Shown: positions 26,518-35,371, numbered from the stretch's first letter. The stretch: 64,000 bases of DNA from Aeromonas diversa CDC 2478-85 (GCF_000819805.1 NZ_CDCE01000029.1:250833-314832); one strand, 5' to 3'. Translations and numbers: made by a program. Notes: a model not told the origin generated them from the letters alone.

Positions 26518-29070
26518 TCAGTGTCTGGCCTGCAAAACCACGAAGCCGGCATGGGGGACGACCACACGGATATCGCCGCCCCGCGCAGCCAGCATGCCGC
26601 CCAGATTGCCGATGTTGTCGCCGCCGTAATGGGACGAGTCGCTGTTGAATACCTCTTGCCATTCGCTGTCACCGATGGCGGGATGGCTCAGGTTGTAGCC
26701 ATCGTCATAGGGGTGGTCGGCCAGGCTCGCCACCACCAGGAAACGTTGGTCGTCATCCCAGCGCAGGAAGGCGAGCAGGCGGTTGTCGTTGTGCACATGC
26801 ACCAGCTGAAGCTGACGGCTGCGCAGTCCACTGCGACCCAGCCGCAGTCCGTTGATGTCCTGATAGAAGCGATACAGGTTTTGCCCCGAGCTCCGGCGCA
26901 TGCCGTGGATGTCCTCCTTGTTGGCGATCACGGCGTTGTATTTGAAACGCTGGCGAAAACCGACCTCTTCACCGAACAGAAACATGGGTACGCCGGCAGA
27001 GAGGGCGGTGATCCCCCAGGCGAAGCGGCAGCGAGCCTCGGCGTAGCGCCGGGTCTCGTCCACCAGAGGGGCGCCGTTGACCGCGACGACTATGGTTCGC
27101 TCCGAGGTGAACCGCTTGTCCTCTTCGTTGGCCTCGGGATCGAGGAAGGGCCCCTTGCTGTTGCCGGCCTCGTCATGGGACTCGCTGTAGACGACTTTGC
27201 GATCCCCTGAGGCACTCAGGGCGCCGGCGAACCAGTCCATCTGCAGCGGGCTGTCGCTGCCGTCGGTGGCGGCCCGATACAGCAGCTTGGCCTTGTCCCC
27301 CTGCTCGGTGTCACCGGCAAGGTGATGGTAGAAGTCGGCATACCAGCGGGCGTCGAAGCCCATGCCACCGCGCTCGACCGGCAGCGTGACCTGATCCCAG
27401 TCGGAGTGGTCTTCGGCCATCAGGAAGACGCCGGGACGCACCAGGCGCAGGGTGTTACCCAGTTCACGCAGCAACTTGGCACCGAACTGGTTGGCCGCCG
27501 GAACGGGGCGCCCATCGGCGTGGAGCACGTTGTAGCCATGGATAGAGGTGGTCTGATCGACCCGCAATCCATCCACATGGAACTCGGTCAGCAGGGCCAC
27601 GGCGCTGCTGATGAACATCTTGCGTACGTACTCCTCGTGGTAGCGGGGGGCCCAGCCGGAGGAGAGGTTATCGACGTAACCACCGTCCGCAGTGGCGTAG
27701 TCGCCCGGATTGCCTTCATACCAGTAGTAGAGGTTGTGGCGAGGATCTCGGGAGTCATAGGCGAACTCTGCCCGCTCGGCGTTCGCGGCATAGTGGTTGA
27801 ACACCACGTCGACGATCACCGCCAGGCCGCGGCGGTGGCACTCGCGCACGAAGAACTTGAATTGATCCCGCCCACCGCCGCTGTACTCGATGGCGAAGTA
27901 GTGGGAGGTCTGGTAACCCCAACCATCGGTCTGACCGCCAAACTCGGCCAGGGGGAGCAGCTCGATGGCATTCACATTCAGTTCGACCAGGTGATCGAGC
28001 AGGGCGATGGCGTCTTCCAGCGTACCCGGCCCAGGCTTGCCAAAGCCCAGAGCCCCCAAGTGCAACTCGTAGATGATGAGATCTTCGATCCGCTCCGGCA
28101 GGGGGCGCGCGCCAAACTCATCGCTCCAGAAGGTGTCGGCAGGGATAAAGTGGCGCTCCGGCCAGATGCGTTGGCTGGGTGGCGTCGTGACCAGATAGGG
28201 CGACTCTTCGGCGAAGTAGCGGGTCACCAGTTCGGGATCCACCGTCACCGAGCAACTGACCGGGCCGGCAAGATCCTGCACCAATCCCAGATAGGTGCCA
28301 TCGGGGTGCTGTGCCCCCGAGCCGACCTGGCAGCGAGAGTAGAGATCGGTACGCCAGGCTATGCTGCCGTCCTCCAGAGTGACTCGGTACATGTAGGGCC
28401 TGTGGTTCAGCACCGGAGCCGACACCGCCAGAGCCGGGTGGTCCAGAGGCGTGACCCAGACCCCGTCGGGCTCACGCACCAGGGTAATGAGCCCAATCTC
28501 AGGGTCCATGCCGCTGCCGTCGTCGGCGATATAGCCGCCGGCGATGTCATTCATGGGGAGCGGATTACGGGTTGGCCTGCGTTTCGAGTCCTTGCTGTCC
28601 CACAGGGTACCAAACGCCAGCTCTACCTGGCGGGCATAGGGAGCCCAGACGGCGAAGCGGACTCCCAGCTCACCATCGGGTCGGCGAAACTTGTTGGCAC
28701 CGAGGCGACGGCAGTGGGTCAGGTAATAGCACTCCGTTTGCGGGGCATCCCCCAGGGTCAGGCTGCGATAGCGCTCTGTGGATTGCCCATCGTGCAGCTC
28801 GGTCGGGATGGCCCATACCTGGCGCCCGTCCGGGAAGTGGGCGCGAACCCCCCAGTGAAAGCGATCGCCTGCGTTACCGCGCAGGTCCAGCTCGGCCTGG
28901 TAGCAGGCGCCACCGTCGTCCCCTGGCAGGCGAGTCATTAATTGGGCCTGCCATTGATCGCTGTAGCCGCCGTCGGCGTTCCAACTGCCTTCAAGCACCA
29001 ACTGGGCTTCACCGAAGATGTCGGTATAGGTGCCGGGGTAGTATCGAAAAGTGACTCGGTTCTTGACCAT
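26518..29070 (-). CDS. GH13 alpha-glucan enzyme (branching-enzyme/trehalohydrolase-like architecture)
   Basis: 850 residues. About 1-115 look like a starch-binding or Ig-like module (GSWNADGGYSDQW), and about 120-300 like a CBM48/GlgB-type N domain (GVRFAVWAPYARQVELAF). The (beta/alpha)8 barrel has all four GH13 regions: D421VVFNH426, GLRVDQ with nucleophile Asp505, MAEDHSD with acid/base Glu553, and SESHD with His632-Asp633. The catalytic triad is intact, so hydrolysis or transfer on alpha-glucan is likely. The exact reaction cannot be fixed; Gln after Asp505 and Ser-Glu before His-Asp are unusual. The start has GAGGAA upstream. Confidence 0.82.
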   Translation of the reverse strand: MVKNRVTFRYYPGTYTDIFGEAQLVLEGSWNADGGYSDQWQAQLMTRLPGDDGGACYQAELDLRGNAGDRFHWGVRAHFPDGRQVWAIPTELHDGQSTERYRSLTLGDAPQTECYYLTHCRRLGANKFRRPDGELGVRFAVWAPYARQVELAFGTLWDSKDSKRRPTRNPLPMNDIAGGYIADDGSGMDPEIGLITLVREPDGVWVTPLDHPALAVSAPVLNHRPYMYRVTLEDGSIAWRTDLYSRCQVGSGAQHPDGTYLGLVQDLAGPVSCSVTVDPELVTRYFAEESPYLVTTPPSQRIWPERHFIPADTFWSDEFGARPLPERIEDLIIYELHLGALGFGKPGPGTLEDAIALLDHLVELNVNAIELLPLAEFGGQTDGWGYQTSHYFAIEYSGGGRDQFKFFVRECHRRGLAVIVDVVFNHYAANAERAEFAYDSRDPRHNLYYWYEGNPGDYATADGGYVDNLSSGWAPRYHEEYVRKMFISSAVALLTEFHVDGLRVDQTTSIHGYNVLHADGRPVPAANQFGAKLLRELGNTLRLVRPGVFLMAEDHSDWDQVTLPVERGGMGFDARWYADFYHHLAGDTEQGDKAKLLYRAATDGSDSPLQMDWFAGALSASGDRKVVYSESHDEAGNSKGPFLDPEANEEDKRFTSERTIVVAVNGAPLVDETRRYAEARCRFAWGITALSAGVPMFLFGEEVGFRQRFKYNAVIANKEDIHGMRRSSGQNLYRFYQDINGLRLGRSGLRSRQLQLVHVHNDNRLLAFLRWDDDQRFLVVASLADHPYDDGYNLSHPAIGDSEWQEVFNSDSSHYGGDNIGNLGGMLAARGGDIRVVVPHAGFVVLQARH

Positions 29071-29083
29071 GTCGGGTTCCTCG

Positions 29084-31087
29084 TCAGGCCTCGCCGATGG
29101 CCGATAGCACGGCCTCGACGTTGGCGGGGGGGAAGGTCTCGGGATCCTGGCGAGCCGCCAGCGCCAGGGCTCGCTGGGTCTGGCCCGTATGGTCCGGCAT
29201 ATCCAGACGGGCACCGCGAGCCAGCATCCAGCGGATCTGCGCCAGGTGGCCTTCGAGCTTTTCTGGCGGTGAGGTCAGGGCGCGGTGGATGGCGTCGTGC
29301 ATGGCGGTCAGGCCGTTGACTGCCGGGCTGGTGTTCATCTCGGCGGCAAAGTCGGACGGCGTCATGTAGTCGGCCAGCAGCTGCAACAGGGCAAACTGGT
29401 TGAGTACCGAGGCCCGGATCACGGCGCCGATGGCCATGGGGTGGTGCTCGCGCACTCTGGGGTCGGCGCCCTTGTCCAGGAGCAGCTTAACCAAGGCATG
29501 GCGTCGATCGGCCTGGGCCTGATCGTTGTCGACGCCAGTGATGGCAAAAACCAGAGGGGGTTGTTGCAAGGGGCCACCGAGTCTGTCTATTTCCAGCTCG
29601 GGTTGGGCCAAGATGGCCTCCACCCTGTGACGGGCCAGCTCGCCGCTTGCCCCACCGTCCTGGAGGTGCTGCTCAATGGCGGAGATCAGCCGCTCGGTGA
29701 GTGCCTGGGGATCGGCTATGGCGAGTAGCAGCTGCTCGTAATAGTCCTGCTGCTGGCGCGCCATGGCCTTGGCCTCGGCGGGATCGCTCGGGTAGTAGGG
29801 TGTCAGCAGGGCGATCATCTGCTGGTTATGCCACAGATCCTGCATGGAGCGGGCCGAGTAGCCGCGCACATTGGTGGCGCACAGCAGCCTGGCCCGTTTC
29901 TGGGTCAGGGTGAGGCCGGGCGTCGTGTCCAGGGTGTCGGCCTGCTCGAGCAGAAAACGGGCCAGGACCTGATGGACCTCTCGTCCATAGAAGGCGGCTT
30001 GTAACAGCACGGTGTGGCCATTGACGCGGCTGATGGCGTGCAGATGGGCCGGGTTGGCCCGCAGCAGGCGGCGTACTGTGGCCAGATCGCCGGATTGGCC
30101 AGCCAGGTAGATGGGCAGGGCGTCGGCGGCGACCAGTCTGAGCTCGGGATCGGCCGGATGCGTGGCATGGCTCAGCAGCAAGTCGACGGCGCCGCTCTGG
30201 CCATGAGCTGCGGCGCCGAGCAAGGGGGTCCAACCATCGGCATCATAGGTGTTGGGATCGCCCCCCTGATCCAGCCAACGGCGCAGACCGTCCAGATCGC
30301 CACACCGGGCCATCTCGACCGGTTGACGCTGCAACTCGGCGAGCCAGTTTCGAATGCTGAGCACCTGGTAGATGGCGCCGGCACTGGTGGGGCCCCGTCC
30401 GTCGCCATAGCCGTCGGGTGTGGCCAGGTTGGCCAGGTAGTGGTTCAGGCGGGCACTGTCCGGCATGTGTCCCGTCAGGGCAGCCAGCCGCATCACACAG
30501 TAGGTGGAAAACAGGTTGCTTGGTTGGCCGTATCCGCCGTCTGTCCCCTGCTCACGAAGCAGACGGTTCGGTTGATCGTGCAGGGCTGGCGCGCTGCGGC
30601 CAGCCCGCAGCAGGGAGGCACAGGCGATGGCGGCGTCCGGCAAGGCGTCCAACCGTGCCGCATCCTGGAAGAAATCGGTGGCCGCCGATGGCAGGGGCTC
30701 GGTAAAGCCGCACTCGTCGTAGGCGGCAATCAACATGAAGAAGTCGTACTGGTTGGCGGCACGCTCGGCCATGAAGGCCTGGGCCTTGGCCCGATAGCGC
30801 TCGAGCAGGTCGCGGCGCCCCAGCGCGTGCAGGGCGATCAGGCCCACGGCCGTGTCGAAGGGGCTCGGCGCTTCTCCGGGGTGCAGGGCGAAGCCTTCGC
30901 CACTCCAGCAGTCTTGAATGTAGTCACACAGGGCATGATCCTCGGCGCAGGGCTGGCCAAGCATGGCCAGCCCCTTGATTGCGCTGAGACAGGCCCTGAG
31001 ATCGGTTGCGCTGTCCTGGGTGTCGGCATAGCCGCCGTCCGCACGGTGCAGGGTGCGAAAGAAGCGCACCATTGTCAGGTTGTCCAT
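29084..31087 (-). CDS. Fusion of alpha/alpha-toroid (prenyltransferase-like) repeats with ankyrin repeats
   Basis: 667 residues without signal peptide. Residues about 1-250 contain at least four repeats of the squalene-cyclase/prenyltransferase-beta type, each a GGY or GYG turn followed by a helix: RADGGYADTQDSATDL, SGEGFALHP...FDTAVGLIALHAL, TDGGYGQPSNLFSTYCVM and PDGYGDGRGPTSAGAIYQVL. From about 258 on there are ankyrin units (DADGWTPLLGAAAHGQSGAVDLLLSH; NGHTVLLQAAFYGREV; LVKLLLDKGADPRV; LTAMHDAIHRAL). No DxDD cyclase acid motif is obvious, so catalysis is doubtful. AGGGAG precedes the start. Neighbours are 10 and 13 bases away. Confidence 0.75.
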   Translation of the reverse strand: MDNLTMVRFFRTLHRADGGYADTQDSATDLRACLSAIKGLAMLGQPCAEDHALCDYIQDCWSGEGFALHPGEAPSPFDTAVGLIALHALGRRDLLERYRAKAQAFMAERAANQYDFFMLIAAYDECGFTEPLPSAATDFFQDAARLDALPDAAIACASLLRAGRSAPALHDQPNRLLREQGTDGGYGQPSNLFSTYCVMRLAALTGHMPDSARLNHYLANLATPDGYGDGRGPTSAGAIYQVLSIRNWLAELQRQPVEMARCGDLDGLRRWLDQGGDPNTYDADGWTPLLGAAAHGQSGAVDLLLSHATHPADPELRLVAADALPIYLAGQSGDLATVRRLLRANPAHLHAISRVNGHTVLLQAAFYGREVHQVLARFLLEQADTLDTTPGLTLTQKRARLLCATNVRGYSARSMQDLWHNQQMIALLTPYYPSDPAEAKAMARQQQDYYEQLLLAIADPQALTERLISAIEQHLQDGGASGELARHRVEAILAQPELEIDRLGGPLQQPPLVFAITGVDNDQAQADRRHALVKLLLDKGADPRVREHHPMAIGAVIRASVLNQFALLQLLADYMTPSDFAAEMNTSPAVNGLTAMHDAIHRALTSPPEKLEGHLAQIRWMLARGARLDMPDHTGQTQRALALAARQDPETFPPANVEAVLSAIGEA

Positions 31088-31097
31088 GGCATGCTCC

Positions 31098-31934
31098 CTA
31101 CCAGCCGAAGCGTCTGAGGCCGCGTTGCAGCACCTCGACCAGCTTCTGGCCGCACAGATCAGATTCCCCAACAGAGCGGCTGGTGATGAAGGGATAGTCG
31201 ACGATGACCGAGGTCAGCCGTCCCACATTGCCGTGGAACTGGCCCTGAGGCCCGACTGCATCGCGCAGTATGTACTCGAGCGGATAGGGTGGGGCATCGA
31301 ACACCAGGGGTTGCTCCCCGGCCATCACGGCCCAGCCCGAGGTGTAGTCGTACTCCATGGTGTGGCCGGTGACATGCTTGCCTTCGAGCAGACACTTGCG
31401 TTGATCGAACTCGCGGGCGAAGGCCAGGCAGGCGACGGTGTAACATTCGGCGGCGATCGGCTTGTCCTTGTAGTAAAAACCCAGGATCAGGTCGTGCAGC
31501 CGACTGTTGTTGACCATGTCGACCACGGGACCGCTTCCGCCCACCAGCAGCAGGGCGTCGTATTCGTCGATGCGCTCCCAAGCCTGGGTCCGCGCCGTGT
31601 AGTAGTGCTCAAGGGCGCCCAGGTAGCCGTCGCGGCTGCTCAGATAGGGGCGAACCGGAAACCACTCCTGCAAGGCGATGCGGTTCGCAAACAGGCTGTC
31701 CCAGTCCATGTCTTTACCGCGTACCGCGAGCTCGGGGGAGGTGACGGGGCGGCCCAGGGGAGGATCGCTATAGGTCGAATCCAGGCTGGCGCCGTCCGGG
31801 AAGGGCACCTTGTCTCCCTTGTTCACCAGGAAGTCGAAGCCGATGCCGGCCGCCTTCAGGTGATCCAGGGGTTTGAGCAGCTCTTCGACCCAGAAGCCGT
31901 GCTCGGAGACGGCGATCAGTACTTTTCCTGCCAT
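31098..31934 (-). CDS. DJ-1/PfpI-superfamily protein, divergent copy
   Basis: 278 residues. The class I glutamine-amidotransferase-like fold is visible in KVLIAVSEHGFWVEELLKPLDHL, YDALLLVGGSGPVVDM and the nucleophile-elbow segment KPIAAECYTVACLAF. Cys164 is retained, but the usual following His is Tyr165. The N-terminal 'EELLKPLDHLKAAG' resembles Hsp31/glyoxalase III-like DJ-1 members. Possible roles include a glyoxalase, deglycase-like or hydrolase activity; none can be assigned. AAGGAG lies eight bases before the ATG. The gene is 16 bases after a second DJ-1 gene. Confidence 0.8.
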   Translation of the reverse strand: MAGKVLIAVSEHGFWVEELLKPLDHLKAAGIGFDFLVNKGDKVPFPDGASLDSTYSDPPLGRPVTSPELAVRGKDMDWDSLFANRIALQEWFPVRPYLSSRDGYLGALEHYYTARTQAWERIDEYDALLLVGGSGPVVDMVNNSRLHDLILGFYYKDKPIAAECYTVACLAFAREFDQRKCLLEGKHVTGHTMEYDYTSGWAVMAGEQPLVFDAPPYPLEYILRDAVGPQGQFHGNVGRLTSVIVDYPFITSRSVGESDLCGQKLVEVLQRGLRRFGW

Positions 31935-31950
31935 GATGTCACTCCTTGTG

Positions 31951-32646
31951 TCAGTTGCGTGCGGCACGTGCCGCTATCTGGTTGGCGATGGCGCGGATGA
32001 AGGGGACTACCTCGTGCTTGCTAAATCCGGTGACGAGATCGTCGTCGACCACCACCTTGCTGGGGGCCATGGCGCCACTGCCGTCACTCTCGAACTGGAT
32101 GTCGGCGTTGCAGTTGAGGATGTCGGCCATGACCACGGTATGGCAGGTGACCTTGCGGCCGCTGAGCAGCTCGGGGAAGGGGGTCAGGGCCCACAAGCCG
32201 TGGCATAGCGCCCCCTTGACCAGATCCTTGCGGGCCATCGCCTGGGCAAACAGTCTGGGCACGGGGGCTGACTGAACAAATTCCCGGGCCGACGAGGCGT
32301 CCGCCATCTCGGTGTAGCGCAGGCGCACACTGACGTAGTTAGCGGACATGATGATGGCGTCGTAGTCCTCCAGGCGGACCTGACTCACGTCCATGTTGTC
32401 GCCCAGCTGGATCTTGTTCGGGCCCTGCCAGGGGTCGTTGTCGCTGGGATCGACATCCCCGTAGAAAACGGGGGACTTCCAGCTCGGGTGGCCCGGCTTG
32501 TAGTCGCCATACCAGAGGCGGGAGATGAAATCGACCTCCATACCGAGCAGGGCGAAGTTATAGCGATAGGCGTCGAACTCCTCCGGGATGAACTTGTGTT
32601 CGGCGATCACCGCCACCCGCTTGCCGCTGAGCAGTTGCATATCCAT
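31951..32646 (-). CDS. DJ-1/PfpI-superfamily protein, canonical elbow
   Basis: 231 residues. The fold starts GKRVAVIAEHKFIPEEFDAYRYNFALLG and the nucleophile elbow is VKGALCHGLWAL, with Cys148-His149-Gly150 as in active PfpI/DJ-1 proteins. YDAIIMSANYVSVRLRY precedes it. It differs strongly from its neighbour 31098-31934, so the pair is not a recent duplication. AGGAG lies seven bases ahead of the ATG. It follows the OB/AGE gene by 46 bases in the operon. Confidence 0.82.
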   Translation of the reverse strand: MDMQLLSGKRVAVIAEHKFIPEEFDAYRYNFALLGMEVDFISRLWYGDYKPGHPSWKSPVFYGDVDPSDNDPWQGPNKIQLGDNMDVSQVRLEDYDAIIMSANYVSVRLRYTEMADASSAREFVQSAPVPRLFAQAMARKDLVKGALCHGLWALTPFPELLSGRKVTCHTVVMADILNCNADIQFESDGSGAMAPSKVVVDDDLVTGFSKHEVVPFIRAIANQIAARAARN

Positions 32647-32692
32647 AGGGATCTCCTGTGAAAGGAAGGAGGGGGCGAGTCGCCCCCCCGGG

Positions 32693-34834
32693 TTAGCGCT
32701 GCATGCCGATCTTGCTGATGGCCAGGCGGGCGTCTTTGATCTCCCGCTCCGTGGTCTTGCCGTGGCGCAGGGGCAGGTATTCCACTTCGATCACGGCTCC
32801 CTCCGGATAGGAGGAGATGTCGATCTGGAAACGGGTCTTGTCCTGGATGTCCACCACCATGCCGTTGACCTTGACGTTGATGATGATGAGATCCTTGGGC
32901 CGGAAGAAATCGGGCATCACGTTCAACGTGGTGACACTGCTGTTGTGCATCGGGCAGTAGGTGAGGGAGAAGCTGTCCCCCTTCACATAGGTGTGGATGT
33001 AGAGGTTGGCCAGGTAGTTCAACTCGAAGGCGTGATAGCCAGCGATGGCGTGCCCGGCCTGGTTACCGTACTGGCCGTCGATCACCGGCTCGCCGCTCTC
33101 GGTTGTTCTGAAATGTACTCGTCGCTGGTCGTGATCCAGGAAGAAGAGGTTCCAGAAGGCGGAGCAGTGGCGAGCCAGTCGCAGCAGCTTGCCATCCGGA
33201 TCGGCCTGTTCGTCAATGCCGTGCATGATGTAGAAGGCCAGAATGGCCTGCTCTTGCTGCCAGAAGTCCTTGGTCGGATCCCAGGCAAATTCGGTCGGCA
33301 TGCCGTTCTTGGGATGGCGCTCCAGCGCGTCGAAGATGCCGCCGCGCAGCAGATCGACGCCGACTTCAGACATGTTATGGCCAAGGCGCAGCGCAGTGTC
33401 ATAGCAGCGTCGGGCCTGCTGCCGGCACTTGTCACGGGTCTGGACGTCACCCACCTCGTCGGCACGGGTTGCCCGCTGCTCGTAATAGTGGCCGCAGCGG
33501 GTCAGGTTCCAGGAGATCTTCAGGTTATGGCCCACTATGCCTCTGTCCTGCTGCCAACCCCAGGTGTGATCCGGCTGCCAGTCCTTGGTGAAACGCTCGT
33601 TGACGAACTTGGACTCATCTTCGGGGGGGAAGTGGTTGATGATGTTCTCGACGCAGTCATCCAGCATCTTCTGGCACAGGCTGCGCAGCTCTTCCCAGGC
33701 GGCCGAATGGGACGACTTGGGTAGGGGATCGACCGATACCAGCAAGTTGATCAGATAGGCGGGGATGTGATCGCCGATCGAGTTCCAGTTCTTCTTCTCC
33801 TTGTTGTTATACAGGCCTCGATCCAGGGAGACGGCGTCGGGGCGCATGGTCACTGTGTCGATGTGGGAGAAGTAACCCCCCTGGCCGGTGAAGCAGGGGT
33901 CTCCGTCGCGGAAGGCGTCCAGATAGAAGGTTTCGAACGCTGCCATGGTGCGAACTATGTAGCTCAATACCCAGGGATCCTGGGTGATGCGATAGTACTG
34001 GGCCAGGCCAGAGAGTGCGTAGATCTGCTCGTAGAGCGCATAGGTGCCGAGATCGTCATAGTTTTGGGAGGCCAGGATCTCGCGGGTGGTGTTCTCATCC
34101 TTGACCCGACTGAACTTCCAGAAGCAGTACTCTCTGTCGTGGCTCAAAATGGCGTAGGCGTTGATCAGGTACTTGGCACAGGCTCGCGCCGCCGACAGGG
34201 CGCGATCGTTGCCGGTCAGCAGGTAGGAAGAGGAGAGACCATACAAGAAGCGCGACAGGGTGGCGCACTCCTGAGAGCTGTTATCCAGCTGATTACCGAC
34301 CATGCCCAGATAGGTGCGGTAGTGACGGGCGAAGTCGTTCTCGTCCAGCTCACGCTTGGATTCGAACAGGGTGTCGAGCCACTGCTCAAACAGAGTGTTG
34401 ATCTGCTGGTTCCACCAGTGGTTGTCTTCCCAGCCGTATTTGTTCGGGTTGGAGTGCATCAGCACTACGCGTCGGGCCGACAGCTGGGATTGGCCGTCTG
34501 CTTGGCTGTAGACGCCAGAGACGCAGATCATGCAGCCCGCCTTGAGATACTTGTAGAGCTGGGCCTGGGCATCCCACAGCTCGCCGTCGGTAGCGCTCTC
34601 GCGTCGACCCAGGGCTTCCACCAACTCCTCTTGGCTCGGATTGGGTACGCGATCACGGTTATCGTCGGCCAGATTCTTGAGGACCTCGTACCAGGTGGTC
34701 TTGGTCACCAGAGCGGTGATCACGTCGCCCGAGGCCAGGGTCAGATCGAAACGAGCCGCTCTGGCATCGACCTGGGTTACTTCACCCATCAGGGTGATCG
34801 ACTGGTAACACTTGGTCAGGTTATTGATATTCAT
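32693..34834 (-). CDS. N-terminal OB-like domain fused to an AGE-epimerase-like (alpha/alpha)6 barrel
   Basis: 713 residues, first gene of the six-gene operon. Residues about 8-126 form a beta-rich OB-like unit (LMGEVTQVDARAARFDLTLASGD...CVSGVYSQADGQSQLSARRVVLM). About 135-610 resemble the N-acylglucosamine/cellobiose 2-epimerase barrel: VGHNLKISWNL with His436, KDFWQQEQA at 522-530, and GNQAGHAIAGYHAFE at 590-604, echoing the PGH...E.W and W..QAE motifs. A beta-strand tail follows. Sugar epimerisation is a hypothesis, since the second Glu of GHxxE is Lys here. GAGGGAA precedes the ATG. Confidence 0.72.
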   Translation of the reverse strand: MNINNLTKCYQSITLMGEVTQVDARAARFDLTLASGDVITALVTKTTWYEVLKNLADDNRDRVPNPSQEELVEALGRRESATDGELWDAQAQLYKYLKAGCMICVSGVYSQADGQSQLSARRVVLMHSNPNKYGWEDNHWWNQQINTLFEQWLDTLFESKRELDENDFARHYRTYLGMVGNQLDNSSQECATLSRFLYGLSSSYLLTGNDRALSAARACAKYLINAYAILSHDREYCFWKFSRVKDENTTREILASQNYDDLGTYALYEQIYALSGLAQYYRITQDPWVLSYIVRTMAAFETFYLDAFRDGDPCFTGQGGYFSHIDTVTMRPDAVSLDRGLYNNKEKKNWNSIGDHIPAYLINLLVSVDPLPKSSHSAAWEELRSLCQKMLDDCVENIINHFPPEDESKFVNERFTKDWQPDHTWGWQQDRGIVGHNLKISWNLTRCGHYYEQRATRADEVGDVQTRDKCRQQARRCYDTALRLGHNMSEVGVDLLRGGIFDALERHPKNGMPTEFAWDPTKDFWQQEQAILAFYIMHGIDEQADPDGKLLRLARHCSAFWNLFFLDHDQRRVHFRTTESGEPVIDGQYGNQAGHAIAGYHAFELNYLANLYIHTYVKGDSFSLTYCPMHNSSVTTLNVMPDFFRPKDLIIINVKVNGMVVDIQDKTRFQIDISSYPEGAVIEVEYLPLRHGKTTEREIKDARLAISKIGMQR

Positions 34835-35343
34835 GAAAGAAATTCCCTCTTCCCGTTAATGATTGCCTTGTTGCATGACAAGGGGGTGCTCACCGGCGGC
34901 ACCACCGGTTTGACGCCGGGGCGATAGGCTGAGTGAGTACGCACGTAAATACCGGTATGTGTGGTGGGGAACTGCGGTTATCCCGTTGTTGGTTTTTTTA
35001 TCACCAGCACAGTCTAGATGGTGAAAAAGGTTTCCACATGAAGCTTTAATGAACCATCCAACCATTTACGCATAAGCATTTGAGTCTCGTTGCGAGCGTT
35101 GGTTATAAGGCGCGGAATAGGTCCTCATCTGGAAATGGCTGAGGCGGGCTAAGGTTCTGGGTTCGGTCGGGTTTGTCTGCCCAATGCTGCGGGTCAGCTT
35201 ATCGGCGGCGATCCCTGCCTGATGGGAGACTGACCAAATGAGGGTTGCTGGCGGAAGAAAATGGACTACGGGAGTCAACTTATTGAGGGGGAAAGGAAAG
35301 TGGCGGATCCCCATAGGGGACGTTTCATCATCGGAGAGAAGGA
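34835..35343. other. 509-base intergenic region upstream of the six-gene operon
   Basis: No credible gene on either strand. On the minus strand GAGGGAA lies nine bases before the operon's first ATG. A run around 35010 reads CTAGACT on the minus strand, which could act as a -10 element (weak). GC-rich partial repeats (ACCGGCGGC, ACCACCGGT) lie at 34892-34910. Operon regulation presumably resides here, but I cannot name a factor. Confidence 0.4.
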
Positions 35344-35366
35344 AAGGGCGCCTAACGGCGCCCTTG
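35343..35366 (-). terminator. Terminator after the CstA-family gene
   Basis: Read on the minus strand: AAGGGCGCC-gtta-GGCGCCCTT followed by TCCTTC. The stem is perfect over nine pairs but the T tract is interrupted. It lies just after the cstA-family stop and separates that gene from the operon to the left. Confidence 0.7.
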
Positions 35367-35371
35367 TTATG

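Noticed and set aside
27322-28941. 539-residue frame antisense to the GH13 gene
   Set aside because: No ribosome site or recognisable motif; the minus-strand GH13 motifs are intact throughout.
30014-31117. 367-residue frame antisense to the toroid-ankyrin gene
   Set aside because: No motif or plausible start; the repeats on the minus strand explain the sequence.
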